Source: Mesorhizobium comanense
GTDB taxonomy: Bacteria; Pseudomonadota; Alphaproteobacteria; Rhizobiales; Rhizobiaceae
Assembly (NCBI RefSeq): GCF_005503535.1
Contig: NZ_SCNN01000033.1
Location: 5,001-55,790 of the forward strand
Length of the DNA stretch: 50,790 nucleotides
Direction of reading: 5' to 3'
The notes beneath the pieces were generated by a model, which saw only the letters and a list, made by a program, of their open reading frames with translations, had not been told where the DNA came from and ran no database searches. The first letter of the stretch is position 1. The number at the start of each line of letters is the position of its first letter. Position numbers and translations under genes: made by a program. Positions 9,767-18,130 of this stretch are shown here, piece by piece.

Positions 9767-11251
9767 TCAGCGCATGACGAAGGGATCTGGGATCGGATCG
9801 TCCGAGGTCTTGATCCAGACGGATTTCGAACGCGTGTAATCCTTGATGGCGTCGAGCCCGCCTTCGCGGCCGAGGCCGGACAGGCCGTAACCGCCGAAGG
9901 GAACGAGCGGCGACACGGCCCGGTAGGTGTTGACCCAGACCACGCCGGCATGGATGTCGCGCGCCATGCGGTGCGCCTTGCCGAGGTTCGAGGTGAAGAC
10001 ACCGGAAGCGAGACCGAAGGGCGTGTCGTTGGCCAGCGCCAGCGCTTCGGCCTCGGTGTCGAAGGCAAGAACGCTGAGCACTGGGCCGAACAGTTCCTCG
10101 CGCACGCAGGGCAGGTCGGCGCTGCCGGCTTCGATGATGGTCGGAGCGTAGTAGAAGCCAGGGCTGTCGGGGCGCTTGCCGCCGGTGACCAGCGTGCCGC
10201 CTCTGGCGAGGCTTTCGGCGACCACTTTCTCGATCCAGTCGCGCTGGCGCTGCGTGGCTAGCGGACCCATTTCGGTGGCGGCGTCCTGCGGATCGCCGAT
10301 CCTGATCGCTTCGGCCTTGCGCTTCAGCCGGGCAAGGAATTCGCCCTTCACAGAGCGTTCGACGAGCAGCCGCGAACCGGCGACGCAGCTTTGGCCAGTG
10401 GCGGCGAAAATGCCGGCGACGACGGCGTTGGCGGCGCTGTCGAGATCGGCGTCGGCGAAGACGACGACCGGACTTTTGCCGCCGAGCTCCAGGGTCGTGT
10501 AGGCGAGGTTCTCCGCCGTGTTCCTGACGATGGCGCGCGCCGTCGACGGGCCGCCGGTGAAGGCGACGCGCGAGACCAGCGGATGGCTGGTCAGCCGCTT
10601 ACCGCATTCGTGGCCGAAGCCGGTAAGGATGTTGACGGTGCCGGCGGGAAAACCGGCTTCATGGACGAGTTCGGCAAAGGCGAGCAGCGGCGCCGGGCCA
10701 TCCTCGGAAGCCTTGAGCACGACCGTGCAGCCGGCGGCGAGCGCCGGGCCGAGCTTCACCGCCGACAGGAAGAGCTGCGAGTTCCACGGCACGACGGCGG
10801 CCACGACGCCGATCGGTTCGCGGCGGATGGTGACGTCGAGGTCCGGCTTGTCGATCGGCACATGCGCGCCTTCATTCTTGTCGGCCAGTCCGCCATAGTA
10901 GCGGTAGTAGTCGCCGACATAGGCGATCTGGGCGCGGGTCTCGCGGATGATCTTGCCGGTGTCGCGTGTCTCGAGTTCCGCCAGGCGCGCCGTATTGGCG
11001 ACCATGAGGTCACCCAGCTTGACCAGCAGCTTGCCGCGTGCCGTCGCCGTCATCGTCCGCCACGGGCCGGAGCGCAGCGCGCGGTGCGCCGCCTCGACGG
11101 CGCGGTCGACATCGGCTTCCGTCGCCGCCGGCATCTTCGCCCACAGCGCGCCGGTCGACGGATCGACGCTGTCGAAAGTGGCTGACGGCTCCTCGAAGCG
11201 GCCGTCGATGAAGTTCCAGAACAGAGCGTCAGTCATTGGCTGGTCATTCAA
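9767..11251 (-). CDS. NAD(P)-dependent aldehyde dehydrogenase
   Basis: A 494-residue ALDH-superfamily enzyme of usual length. Catalytic residues are visible: N157 in VVPWNSQL, E255 in LELGGKSP and the nucleophile C289 in FAATGQSCVAG. The NAD-binding FTGGPSTA segment is near 231. It oxidises an aldehyde to the acid, probably the product of an upstream monooxygenase or amine oxidation step. It sits 10 bases after the luciferase-like gene and 59 bases before the binding-protein gene in the same orientation, so it belongs to the same transcription unit. The exact substrate cannot be read from the sequence. Confidence 0.95.
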   Translation of the reverse strand: MNDQPMTDALFWNFIDGRFEEPSATFDSVDPSTGALWAKMPAATEADVDRAVEAAHRALRSGPWRTMTATARGKLLVKLGDLMVANTARLAELETRDTGKIIRETRAQIAYVGDYYRYYGGLADKNEGAHVPIDKPDLDVTIRREPIGVVAAVVPWNSQLFLSAVKLGPALAAGCTVVLKASEDGPAPLLAFAELVHEAGFPAGTVNILTGFGHECGKRLTSHPLVSRVAFTGGPSTARAIVRNTAENLAYTTLELGGKSPVVVFADADLDSAANAVVAGIFAATGQSCVAGSRLLVERSVKGEFLARLKRKAEAIRIGDPQDAATEMGPLATQRQRDWIEKVVAESLARGGTLVTGGKRPDSPGFYYAPTIIEAGSADLPCVREELFGPVLSVLAFDTEAEALALANDTPFGLASGVFTSNLGKAHRMARDIHAGVVWVNTYRAVSPLVPFGGYGLSGLGREGGLDAIKDYTRSKSVWIKTSDDPIPDPFVMR

Positions 11252-11261
11252 GGGCTCGCGA

Positions 11262-12299
11262 TCACATGAAGGCCGGCATCACCCGGTCGATGAACAGTTG
11301 CAGCGATTTCTTCTTGCGCTCGTGCGAAAGCCCGCTGTCGATCCAGATCGAATACTGGTCGTAGCCGAGCGTCTCGTAGGCTTTCAGCCGGCCGATCACC
11401 TCGTCGGCTTCACCGATCACCAGATTCCTGCGGATCTTGTCGGGCGCGTATTGCGGCATGGCCGCGATCTCGTCCGGCGTCAGCGGCTCCAATACGCCCT
11501 GACGCACCGGCTTCTTGTTCTGGAACCAGGCGCCGAACTGACAGTAGAAATTCGACAGGTCCTGCGTCAGGCGATCGGCGTCGGAAGCGTCCTCGGCGAC
11601 GAAGGTGTGCATCAAAAGCATGATTTCCGGCCGCTCGATCTCGGGATGCGCGGCGCAGGCGTCGTTGAAGCGCTGCATCAGGCTTGTCACCTCATCGTCG
11701 CCCGAGGCCAGTGGCGTCACCTGCACCTTGCAGCCATTGGCGACTGCGAAGTCATGCGAGTTGGGATCGCGTGCCGCCACCCAGATCGGCGGGTAGGGTT
11801 TCTGCAAGGGCTTGGGCGACGAAGTCGTGGGCGGGAATTGCCAGAACTCGCCGGAAAGCTCGAAGTCGCCGTCCCAGAGGCCGCGGATCGCAGGGATGAT
11901 CTCGCGCAGACGCTGGCCGGCACCCCAGGCGTCGAGCCCCGGGAAAATGCGCTGGTATTCATAGCTGTAGGCGCCGCGCGCGATGCCGATGTCGAGCCGG
12001 CCGCCGGTGATGACGTCTGCCATCGCCGCTTCGCCGGCGAGCTTGATCGGATGCCAGAAGGGGGCAATCACGGTTCCGGTGCCAAGACGGATATGGCTGG
12101 TTTTGGCGGCGAGATAGGCGATGTTGATGAACGGGTTGGGCGAGATGGTGAATTCCATGCCGTGATGTTCGCCGATCCAGGCGGTCTCGAAGCCGGCCTT
12201 TTCGGCCATCAGGACCAGGTCTTCGAGCTCGGCCACGAGCTCGGAATGCGGCTTGGCCAGATCGGACCGTTCCATATGCACGAAGAGCGAAAACTTCAT
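11262..12299 (-). CDS. LLM-class (luciferase-like) flavin-dependent monooxygenase
   Basis: A 345-residue TIM-barrel protein of the bacterial luciferase family: N-terminal strand MKFSLFVHMERSD, the GFETAWIGEHHG segment near residue 36, SHIRLGTGTVIAPFWHPIKLA near 69-89, and GRLDIGIARGAY near 100, where reduced flavin is usually bound. These enzymes need FMNH2 from a separate reductase, and the overlapping upstream gene encodes a flavin-reductase domain (ATGA overlap at 12296-12299). It therefore forms the oxygenase half of a two-component system. Substrate unknown. Confidence 0.92.
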   Translation of the reverse strand: MKFSLFVHMERSDLAKPHSELVAELEDLVLMAEKAGFETAWIGEHHGMEFTISPNPFINIAYLAAKTSHIRLGTGTVIAPFWHPIKLAGEAAMADVITGGRLDIGIARGAYSYEYQRIFPGLDAWGAGQRLREIIPAIRGLWDGDFELSGEFWQFPPTTSSPKPLQKPYPPIWVAARDPNSHDFAVANGCKVQVTPLASGDDEVTSLMQRFNDACAAHPEIERPEIMLLMHTFVAEDASDADRLTQDLSNFYCQFGAWFQNKKPVRQGVLEPLTPDEIAAMPQYAPDKIRRNLVIGEADEVIGRLKAYETLGYDQYSIWIDSGLSHERKKKSLQLFIDRVMPAFM

Positions 12300-14089
12300 C
12301 CCTGGTCACCTGTATTCATGGCGGAGAGGCCGGCCCTGGCGAGCGGCCGGACCTCGCCTTCGACCTCGTTGCCGACATAGACGCCGAAGGCGTCCTGCGA
12401 GCACTCCCTCACATAGCGGGAGAGCATGGAGCGGATCGCCGGATCGGCGATCTTCAGACCGCCGATGTCGTCGATGTCGACCAGCCGGATGCCACGATCG
12501 CTGGAGGCCGGCACGTCGAAAGTGCCGCGATAATAGACGTGGGTGCGTGACTGGTTTCCGGCATCGTCCCAGACGGCGTAGAGGAAGCCAAGCTGCGCCT
12601 CGATCGCCTTTGCCGCGAGCAATCCCTTGAGACTTTTGCTATCGCCGGCCGAGCCCAGTCCCCGGCCGCGCGGCAGTTCGAAGCCGTCGGCTGTTTCCAG
12701 AAAAAGAATACGGCCGGCATTTTCGAGGATGGCGCCGACATCGGTGCCGGGTTGGGTGGCGGCCAGCGCCTCCTGACTGAGGCCGGGTGCGATATAGGCG
12801 CCCCGGCAATAGCCGAGCGGCGGCGCGGAGTTGTGCTCGAAATCGCGGACGCGGCCGATCAGGATGGAATGATCGCCGGCATCGACCAGCCGTTCCATGT
12901 CGCAGTCGAAGGATGCGACCGAGCCGTCCAGCACCGGGCTGCCGGTCTGCCCCGGTCGCCAAGTCACGGATGCGAATTTGTCGGCGGCCTTGGAGGCGAA
13001 AATGCCTGATGCCGCCTTCTGACCCTCGTTGAGGATATTGATGGCAAAGCTTTTCGAGGTCGCGAAGACGGGATGGCCAAGCGCCTTGTGGGCAATGCAG
13101 ACCAGCACCAGCGGCGGGTCGAGGGAGACCGAAGTGAAGGAATTGGCGGTGAAGCCGCGCGGCTCGCCATCGGGGCCGATCGTGGTGACGATGGTGACGC
13201 CGGTGAGGAAGGAGCCCAGCGCGCGGCGGAACTCGCCGCTGTCGAAGCCTGCGTTCGCCTGCGTGCTTTGTTCGATCGCTTCATCCTCGGTGAGGAAGTC
13301 GACGATATGGCGCGTGGTAAGGTCCGGCGCAGCCACCGCCATCATATGCCGTTCGCCCGGCAGCACCGTACAGCGGCCGCGCGGCGCCAGCCGCGCCATG
13401 GCTGCCGACATTGCCGGAGATGAGTTCTTGTCCTCGGAACCGGTCATGAACAGCGCCGGCACGGCCAGCGTTGGCAGGCGGTCGGCATGGTCGTCGTCGG
13501 CGCGGGCGAACAGGCGGTAGGTGCGGGCATAGCCTTCCGGGTCGACAGCGCTCAGTGCGGATGCCGTCTTCTGCGCTGTCGCTTCCAACTCGGCTGGCAC
13601 CGGATCGCCGAACCAGCGTGCGATGGTCTGTGCCGTGCCGGCAGCGTCACCACGGCCGGTGAGGGCGGCTGCGCGCTGGCGAACGGCCTCGGTCAATTCA
13701 GGCGGGCGGCGGAATACGGCGTTGAGCGAGACGATACGGCGGACGCGCCCTGGCGCGCGCAGAGCCAACTCCTGGGCGACGAGTGCACCCATCGAATGGC
13801 CGACGACGAAAACCTTGTCGAGGCCGAGATGGTCGAGCAGGCGTACGGCCTGATCGGCATAGTCGGCCAGTTCCGGGTGCTGCGGCGGCAGCGGCGACTG
13901 GCCGTGGCCGAGCATGTCTATGGCGACAACGTCGAAGCGGTCGGTCATCCGCTCAATCTGCGGCTGCCAGATCGCGGCGTTCATCCCGACGCCATGGATG
14001 AACAGAACCGGCGTGCCCGCGCCGGCGCGGATGAAGCCGGTGCCGTCAGGCGCCTTGCCCTGCCGTGCCCATGCAGATGCGTCAGCCAT
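12296..14089 (-). CDS. Fusion: alpha/beta hydrolase + flavin reductase + C-terminal degenerate Nudix-like region
   Basis: A 597-residue protein with at least two catalytic domains. Residues 15-268 are an alpha/beta hydrolase: oxyanion segment VLFIHGVGMN, nucleophile elbow GHSMG with S99, and H248 in GERHMM; the acid is probably D220. Residues 283-440 are a flavin-reductase domain (FRRALGSFLTGVTIVTT, then GFTANSFTSVSLDPPL). Residues 455-590 start ILENAGRILFLETADGFELPRG and look like a Nudix fold lacking the catalytic REXXEE residues; this is tentative. The start chosen, ATG 14089, overlaps the preceding gene by 8 bases. The reductase domain probably feeds FMNH2 to the adjacent luciferase-like oxygenase, and the hydrolase may act on its product. 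Confidence 0.88.
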   Translation of the reverse strand: MADASAWARQGKAPDGTGFIRAGAGTPVLFIHGVGMNAAIWQPQIERMTDRFDVVAIDMLGHGQSPLPPQHPELADYADQAVRLLDHLGLDKVFVVGHSMGALVAQELALRAPGRVRRIVSLNAVFRRPPELTEAVRQRAAALTGRGDAAGTAQTIARWFGDPVPAELEATAQKTASALSAVDPEGYARTYRLFARADDDHADRLPTLAVPALFMTGSEDKNSSPAMSAAMARLAPRGRCTVLPGERHMMAVAAPDLTTRHIVDFLTEDEAIEQSTQANAGFDSGEFRRALGSFLTGVTIVTTIGPDGEPRGFTANSFTSVSLDPPLVLVCIAHKALGHPVFATSKSFAINILNEGQKAASGIFASKAADKFASVTWRPGQTGSPVLDGSVASFDCDMERLVDAGDHSILIGRVRDFEHNSAPPLGYCRGAYIAPGLSQEALAATQPGTDVGAILENAGRILFLETADGFELPRGRGLGSAGDSKSLKGLLAAKAIEAQLGFLYAVWDDAGNQSRTHVYYRGTFDVPASSDRGIRLVDIDDIGGLKIADPAIRSMLSRYVRECSQDAFGVYVGNEVEGEVRPLARAGLSAMNTGDQG

Positions 14090-14669
14090 GCAGATCCCCA
14101 AGCTCCTTGAGGTCCTGGTAACGGTCGCCGATGCGGTGATGCGGGCGGCCGCCGATCGAAGCGCCAAGCGCCACCACCAGTTCGTCCGGCGCCGGCGCGT
14201 CGCCGATCTGGAAGTGAACGGTCAGGTAGTGCGAACGCCGGCCCTCGTCATTCTTGTCCATGAGCGGGATCATGATGGGCGTGTTGGGCCCACCGCGCAG
14301 ATTGGTGAAGGCAAGATAGGTCTTGGCGCCGACGGCGCGGCGGTAATGGTTGCCGAAATGCAGCGTGTGGATCAATGCCGACGCGTGTTCGATCTCGCCC
14401 GACGTGCCAGAGATGGCCGCCTTGCCGTAGCCCTCGATCGCCTCGCCCGACCCGGCGATGGCGATGATTTCGCGGGTGAGGATTTCTCCCAGAACAGGCG
14501 CGCAAGCGCGGACCCCGGGTGACAAATCATCGGTGAAGCCGCGTCCGGCCCACGGGTTGGTCAGCACCGCGGCGACGCCGATCAGGCGCAGCGGCCGGGG
14601 TGCCGCCTTGCCGCCTTCGATCAGCGTGTTCTCCGTGTAGGTGACGATCTTGCGGATGGCGGGGTGCAT
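14082..14669 (-). CDS. DUF1185 / 'amino acid synthesis' family protein (PF06684)
   Basis: A 195-residue protein of full family length. Recognisable blocks are the N-terminal IRKIVTYTENTLIEGG, GVAAVLTNPWAGRGF, EGYGKAAISGTSGEIEHASA and the C-terminal LVVALGASIGGRPHHRIGDR. The family's biochemical role is not established despite its name; members are often found beside amidases, flavin monooxygenases and ABC importers, as here. It is the first gene of the nine-gene minus-strand run and faces the GntR regulator across a 135-base control region with a strong palindrome, so it is probably directly controlled by it. Confidence 0.88.
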   Translation of the reverse strand: MHPAIRKIVTYTENTLIEGGKAAPRPLRLIGVAAVLTNPWAGRGFTDDLSPGVRACAPVLGEILTREIIAIAGSGEAIEGYGKAAISGTSGEIEHASALIHTLHFGNHYRRAVGAKTYLAFTNLRGGPNTPIMIPLMDKNDEGRRSHYLTVHFQIGDAPAPDELVVALGASIGGRPHHRIGDRYQDLKELGDLHG

Positions 14670-14722
14670 GAAATCCTCGGAGTCGGCGACGCAATGGGAT
14701 CGTGCGATCCCTGTATCATCTT

Positions 14723-14739
14723 ATGGTATACCATGGTAT
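14723..14739. promoter_or_regulatory. Overlapping palindromic GntR operator
   Basis: The stretch ATGGTATACCATGGTAT contains two overlapping perfect 12-base palindromes, ATGGTATACCAT and ATACCATGGTAT. The TGGT..ACCA arms are typical of FCD-class GntR operators. It lies between the divergent genes at 14669 and 14805, so the adjacent GntR protein is the natural ligand. Overlapping sites could load two dimers. Confidence 0.8.
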
Positions 14740-14804
14740 GGAGCGCCAAGTACCTTGTCAACCGGACATGGAATCTGTTTTCGTGGCGGCGCAGGAGACA
14801 CGAC

Positions 14805-15479
14805 ATGCAGGACGACACGCTTCGCATCGACCGCAGCGCCAAGACCTTGAGGACGCTGGCGCTGGAGCGCATGCGCGAGGCGATCATGGATTTCCACTTC
14901 CAGCCGGGTGAAAGACTGGTCGAGCGGCCGCTCTGCGACCAACTCGGCGTCAGCCGCTCGGTCGTGCGCGAGGTGCTTCGGCAACTGGAGGCCGAGGGCC
15001 TGGTGCAGATGATCCCCGGACACGGGCCGGCGGTGGCCAAGCCCGATCTCGGCCGTACCGACGAGATCTATGAGCTGCGGGCGCTCCTCGAGGGCATTGC
15101 CGCGCGTGCCTGCGCCACTTCGGCAACGGATGGACAATTGGCCGCGCTCGAACATGCCCTGGCAAATCTCTTCGAGGCCTGGGCAACGGGCAAGCCGGCG
15201 GAGGTGATGCGGGCGACGACGAAATTCTACGAAGCGCTGTTCGAAGCGGCCGACAAGCGTGTCGCCTGGGAGATCGTGACGGGGCTGAACGTTCGCATCA
15301 ACCAGCTGCGCTCCATGACCATCCTTTCGGCGAACCGCCGGGGGCCGGCGATTGCCGAGATGAACGAGATCATGGATGCCATAAGGGCGCGCAAGCCGGA
15401 CGCGGCGGAAGCCGCCGCGCGCCGGCATGTCGAATCCGCATGGCAGATCGCGCGCACCGCGCTGCGGCCGCCGGCGTGA
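14805..15479 (+). CDS. GntR-family (FCD) transcriptional regulator
   Basis: A 224-residue regulator. The N-terminal winged HTH covers about residues 10-75 with FQPGERLVERPLCDQLGVSR, VVREVLRQLEAEGLV and the wing MIPGHGPAVA. The FCD effector domain follows (EIYELRALLEGIAARACA to the C-terminus). ATG 14805 is chosen because CAGGAG lies 9 bases upstream and longer forms would run through the operator. It is divergent from the nine-gene catabolic run and probably represses it until a pathway metabolite binds. Confidence 0.92.
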   Translation: MQDDTLRIDRSAKTLRTLALERMREAIMDFHFQPGERLVERPLCDQLGVSRSVVREVLRQLEAEGLVQMIPGHGPAVAKPDLGRTDEIYELRALLEGIAARACATSATDGQLAALEHALANLFEAWATGKPAEVMRATTKFYEALFEAADKRVAWEIVTGLNVRINQLRSMTILSANRRGPAIAEMNEIMDAIRARKPDAAEAAARRHVESAWQIARTALRPPA

Positions 15480-15485
15480 AGCCGT

Positions 15486-16919
15486 CTATGTACCGTTGGC
15501 CATCACCGCTCGAAGCCATGCCGTGATGGCATCGAAGTCGATCGGCCTGGTCGTGTCGACGTCGAAGAGCGGTCCGCGCCGCAGCGGCTCGGCGCGCCTG
15601 GCGAGCTCGATCAGTTCGGGAATATAGGCGGCTCCGGGGTGACCGGGGAGGCGCTGGCCGAGTCGGGCGCCATAGCGCTCGGCAAGGACCTCGCCGGGCG
15701 CGTGGCACCAGATTTCAACGGTCTGCTCGACGCCGGCTTTTCGCAGATGATCCTCCAGAACCTCACGCGGCTGAAAGCCGAACCAGGCATCCACGACCAC
15801 GGTGGTGCCGGCGGGAGCTTCACCTACGACCGACCAGATTGCCTGGTAGCTGGCGCGGCCTAGCGTGCGGTTGAACAGGCGGTCGCCGCCGCCGAGCACT
15901 TCGAGGAACGGGTTCTTGATCGTGTCGAGCGCCAGCAACGGCCAGCCCATGCGATCGGCGATAGCGCGCGACACGGTGCTCTTGCCGCTGGCGGGAATGC
16001 CGTTGACCAGCACCGCGCGTCTGGCGCGGCCGGGCTGAGCGGAGCGCGATGCAGACAGGGCCGCGAGCCCGGCGCCGATCACCCCGGCGTCGTCGCCGAG
16101 CCTGGCCGGCTCCACCGCGCATTGATACCACGCCGCCAACGCGGGCGCGCGGCCAAGCGCCTTGTGCGCGGCCAGGCCAAGACCGCCCCCGAGCAGGACA
16201 AGATGGGGATCGAACATGGCGACGGTGGTGTCGATTGCGGCGCGCAGCGGCTTTGCCCAGGCCTCCAATATGCCGCGCGCTTTTGTGTCTCCGGCCGAGT
16301 CGCGGGCAAAGAGCTGGTCGACCGAGACATCGGCGCCCAGGCCGGCGCGGGCGATATGGCGGCCAAGTGCCGTGCCGGAACTGGTGGTTTCGACACAGCC
16401 ACGCCGCCCGCAGGCGCAGACGTCGCCGTTGATGTCGACGGTGATATGGCCGAGTTGCCCCGCCGTCGCCCGGCCCCGCAGGATGCGCCTGTCTTGAGCG
16501 ACCGCGCCGCCAATGCCGGTGCCGATGGTGAACATGGCGATGTTGTCGTGACCCTGCCCGGCGCCGAGAGCCATTTCAGCGATGAGCGCCATGTTGCAGT
16601 CATTGTCGATCACCACAGGCTTGCCGGCCATCTCTTCCAGCCGCTGCGCGATCGCGACCGAGGCAAGATCGACATAGCCTCCCGACAGGACTGCTCCGCG
16701 GCGCGCGTCGACGCGGCCGGGAATACCGACGCCGATGGCAGCCACCTCCGGAGTGTCGAGAAGGCCCACCATGTCGGCGATGCGGCCAAGCACCAGTTCC
16801 GGATCGGGCGCGCTTTTTTCGGAAAGGCGTTTGAGGATTTCGCCGGAAGCCGAGATGCGGGCGGCACGCAGATTGGTGCCGCCGATATCGATCCCTATGG
16901 CCATCGACTTTTGTGGCAT
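15486..16919 (-). CDS. Fusion of ROK-family sugar kinase and P-loop (AAA_33/gluconokinase-like) kinase
   Basis: A 477-residue protein. Residues 1-290 are a ROK kinase: ATP-binding DIGGTN near 11-16, catalytic DNDCN near 105-109, and the ROK zinc motif GHITVD...CACGRRGCVET near 157-178. Residues about 302-477 form a second kinase domain with Walker A GIPASGKST at 307-315 and LLALDTIKNPFLE after it. ATG 16919 is preferred because AGGA precedes it by 4 bases; a GTG at 16931 is possible. It is followed by no gene in the same run and preceded 36 bases upstream by the LacD-like aldolase. Two kinase domains plus a bisphosphate aldolase suggest a sugar phosphorylated twice and then split; this is inference. 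Confidence 0.88.
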   Translation of the reverse strand: MPQKSMAIGIDIGGTNLRAARISASGEILKRLSEKSAPDPELVLGRIADMVGLLDTPEVAAIGVGIPGRVDARRGAVLSGGYVDLASVAIAQRLEEMAGKPVVIDNDCNMALIAEMALGAGQGHDNIAMFTIGTGIGGAVAQDRRILRGRATAGQLGHITVDINGDVCACGRRGCVETTSSGTALGRHIARAGLGADVSVDQLFARDSAGDTKARGILEAWAKPLRAAIDTTVAMFDPHLVLLGGGLGLAAHKALGRAPALAAWYQCAVEPARLGDDAGVIGAGLAALSASRSAQPGRARRAVLVNGIPASGKSTVSRAIADRMGWPLLALDTIKNPFLEVLGGGDRLFNRTLGRASYQAIWSVVGEAPAGTTVVVDAWFGFQPREVLEDHLRKAGVEQTVEIWCHAPGEVLAERYGARLGQRLPGHPGAAYIPELIELARRAEPLRRGPLFDVDTTRPIDFDAITAWLRAVMANGT

Positions 16920-16955
16920 GATGTCCTGCACGTGCCTGTCGACCTTACGCGGATA

Positions 16956-17861
16956 TCAGGCGGCTTTCCGCCGATAATGCCCGATCACGGCCTGGATTTC
17001 CCGCAGCCGCGGCACGGCGATGGTCTTAAGCCTTTCGCGCTGGATGTCACGGTCGAGCGAGATGCAATCCTTCCACAGCGAGCGGCCGGCAATGACGCCC
17101 GAGGCGCCGTTGCGCATGGCGATCTCGACCTGGCCGAGGAAAGTGGCATGGTTGACGCCGGCCGAAAGCACCGCCCATGGCACGTCGCCGGCCATTTTTG
17201 TGATGTTGGCGCAGGCTTCCGGCGTTCCGGGGTAGGGGAGTTTCAGCACCTTGGCGCCGCACTCCAGGCAGATGCGGGTACCGTCTTCGACCAGCTGGGG
17301 CGTCCTGGCCGCGTAGTCCTCGGCACTCTCTCCGTCCAGCTGGTAGGTCAGGAATTCGACGACCAGCAGCAGATCCTCCTTGCCGAAATCGGCGATGCAT
17401 TGGCGCAGGATGGCTATGTTGTGCTCGTTGGCCTGCGGCTTGTCGGCCCTGAGGTAGACCATGATCTTGCCGCCGGTGCCGCCCAGTTCGCGCACGCGGC
17501 GCGCATCGATGCCGGGCACCAGCCGCGACAGGCGATAGCCCTGGGGCGAGACGTCGAAGCCGGAGGCGTCGAGACCGATGAGCAGGGCCGTATCGCGGTT
17601 CAGAACGCCTTCGTCGACGATACGCGGCACCGCGCAAAGCGGGTCGAGCAGCACGCAGGACGCCGCACTTGCGAGATAGCGCGTGATGTCGGCCTTGGTG
17701 TCGCCCAGCATCTCATTGGTGATCCTGGCCTGCTCGTCGGGATCCGACGCCAGCAAGGTGCGCATGCCGCCACGCTGGTCGCAGGCGATAGCCACCATGG
17801 CCCCATCCTCTCCGCATATCTGCTGGTAGCCGCGCAGTTCGGCGGTGGTCATCTTGGTCAT
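16956..17861 (-). CDS. Tagatose-1,6-bisphosphate aldolase-like protein (LacD family)
   Basis: A 301-residue class I aldolase-type TIM barrel. Supporting blocks are MVAIACDQRGGMRTLL near 22-37, VLLDPLCAVPR near 70-80 and the Schiff-base strand CGAKVLKLPYPG, giving K207 as the likely catalytic lysine. LacD cleaves tagatose-1,6-bisphosphate to triose phosphates; the real substrate here may be a related ketose bisphosphate. The start is ATG 17861 with GGAAG just upstream; ATG 17852 is an alternative. Any longer form would overlap the divergent SorC gene. It sits in the same transcription unit as the double kinase. Confidence 0.88.
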   Translation of the reverse strand: MTKMTTAELRGYQQICGEDGAMVAIACDQRGGMRTLLASDPDEQARITNEMLGDTKADITRYLASAASCVLLDPLCAVPRIVDEGVLNRDTALLIGLDASGFDVSPQGYRLSRLVPGIDARRVRELGGTGGKIMVYLRADKPQANEHNIAILRQCIADFGKEDLLLVVEFLTYQLDGESAEDYAARTPQLVEDGTRICLECGAKVLKLPYPGTPEACANITKMAGDVPWAVLSAGVNHATFLGQVEIAMRNGASGVIAGRSLWKDCISLDRDIQRERLKTIAVPRLREIQAVIGHYRRKAA

Positions 17862-18059
17862 GGTCTTCCGTCCGATGTTGCCGCCCTGTCGCCGAGGGCG
17901 TGGATTGCGTGGAAACAATGGTGTGTCGGCCTGCCTGCGGCAGGAATATCTTTGCCGTTTGGAGTGTCGCCAGTTGTTGGAGACGCGCCTTGCCGGCGGC
18001 GTGGCTCCAAGTTGCGGGTTTGCCGGATTTGCGCGATAACTCCCATCGGCGTATACGTG

Positions 18060-18087
18060 TGTAACACGTTGCTGAAAGGAATTGCAA
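18060..18087 (+). promoter_or_regulatory. SorC operator copy 1 (28 bp, shared with 19196-19223)
   Basis: The site reads TGTAACACGTTGC then TGAAAGGAATTGCAA. It matches the site at 19196-19223 (other strand) at 24 of 28 positions with no gap. It lies between the divergent aldolase and SorC genes, and its AAAGGA part could double as the ribosome-binding site of the SorC gene. Autoregulation is inferred. Confidence 0.75.
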
Positions 18088-18130
18088 GCTGTCTGTTCCC
18101 CCCATTCAGGACGCGACCGCATCGCGCACG

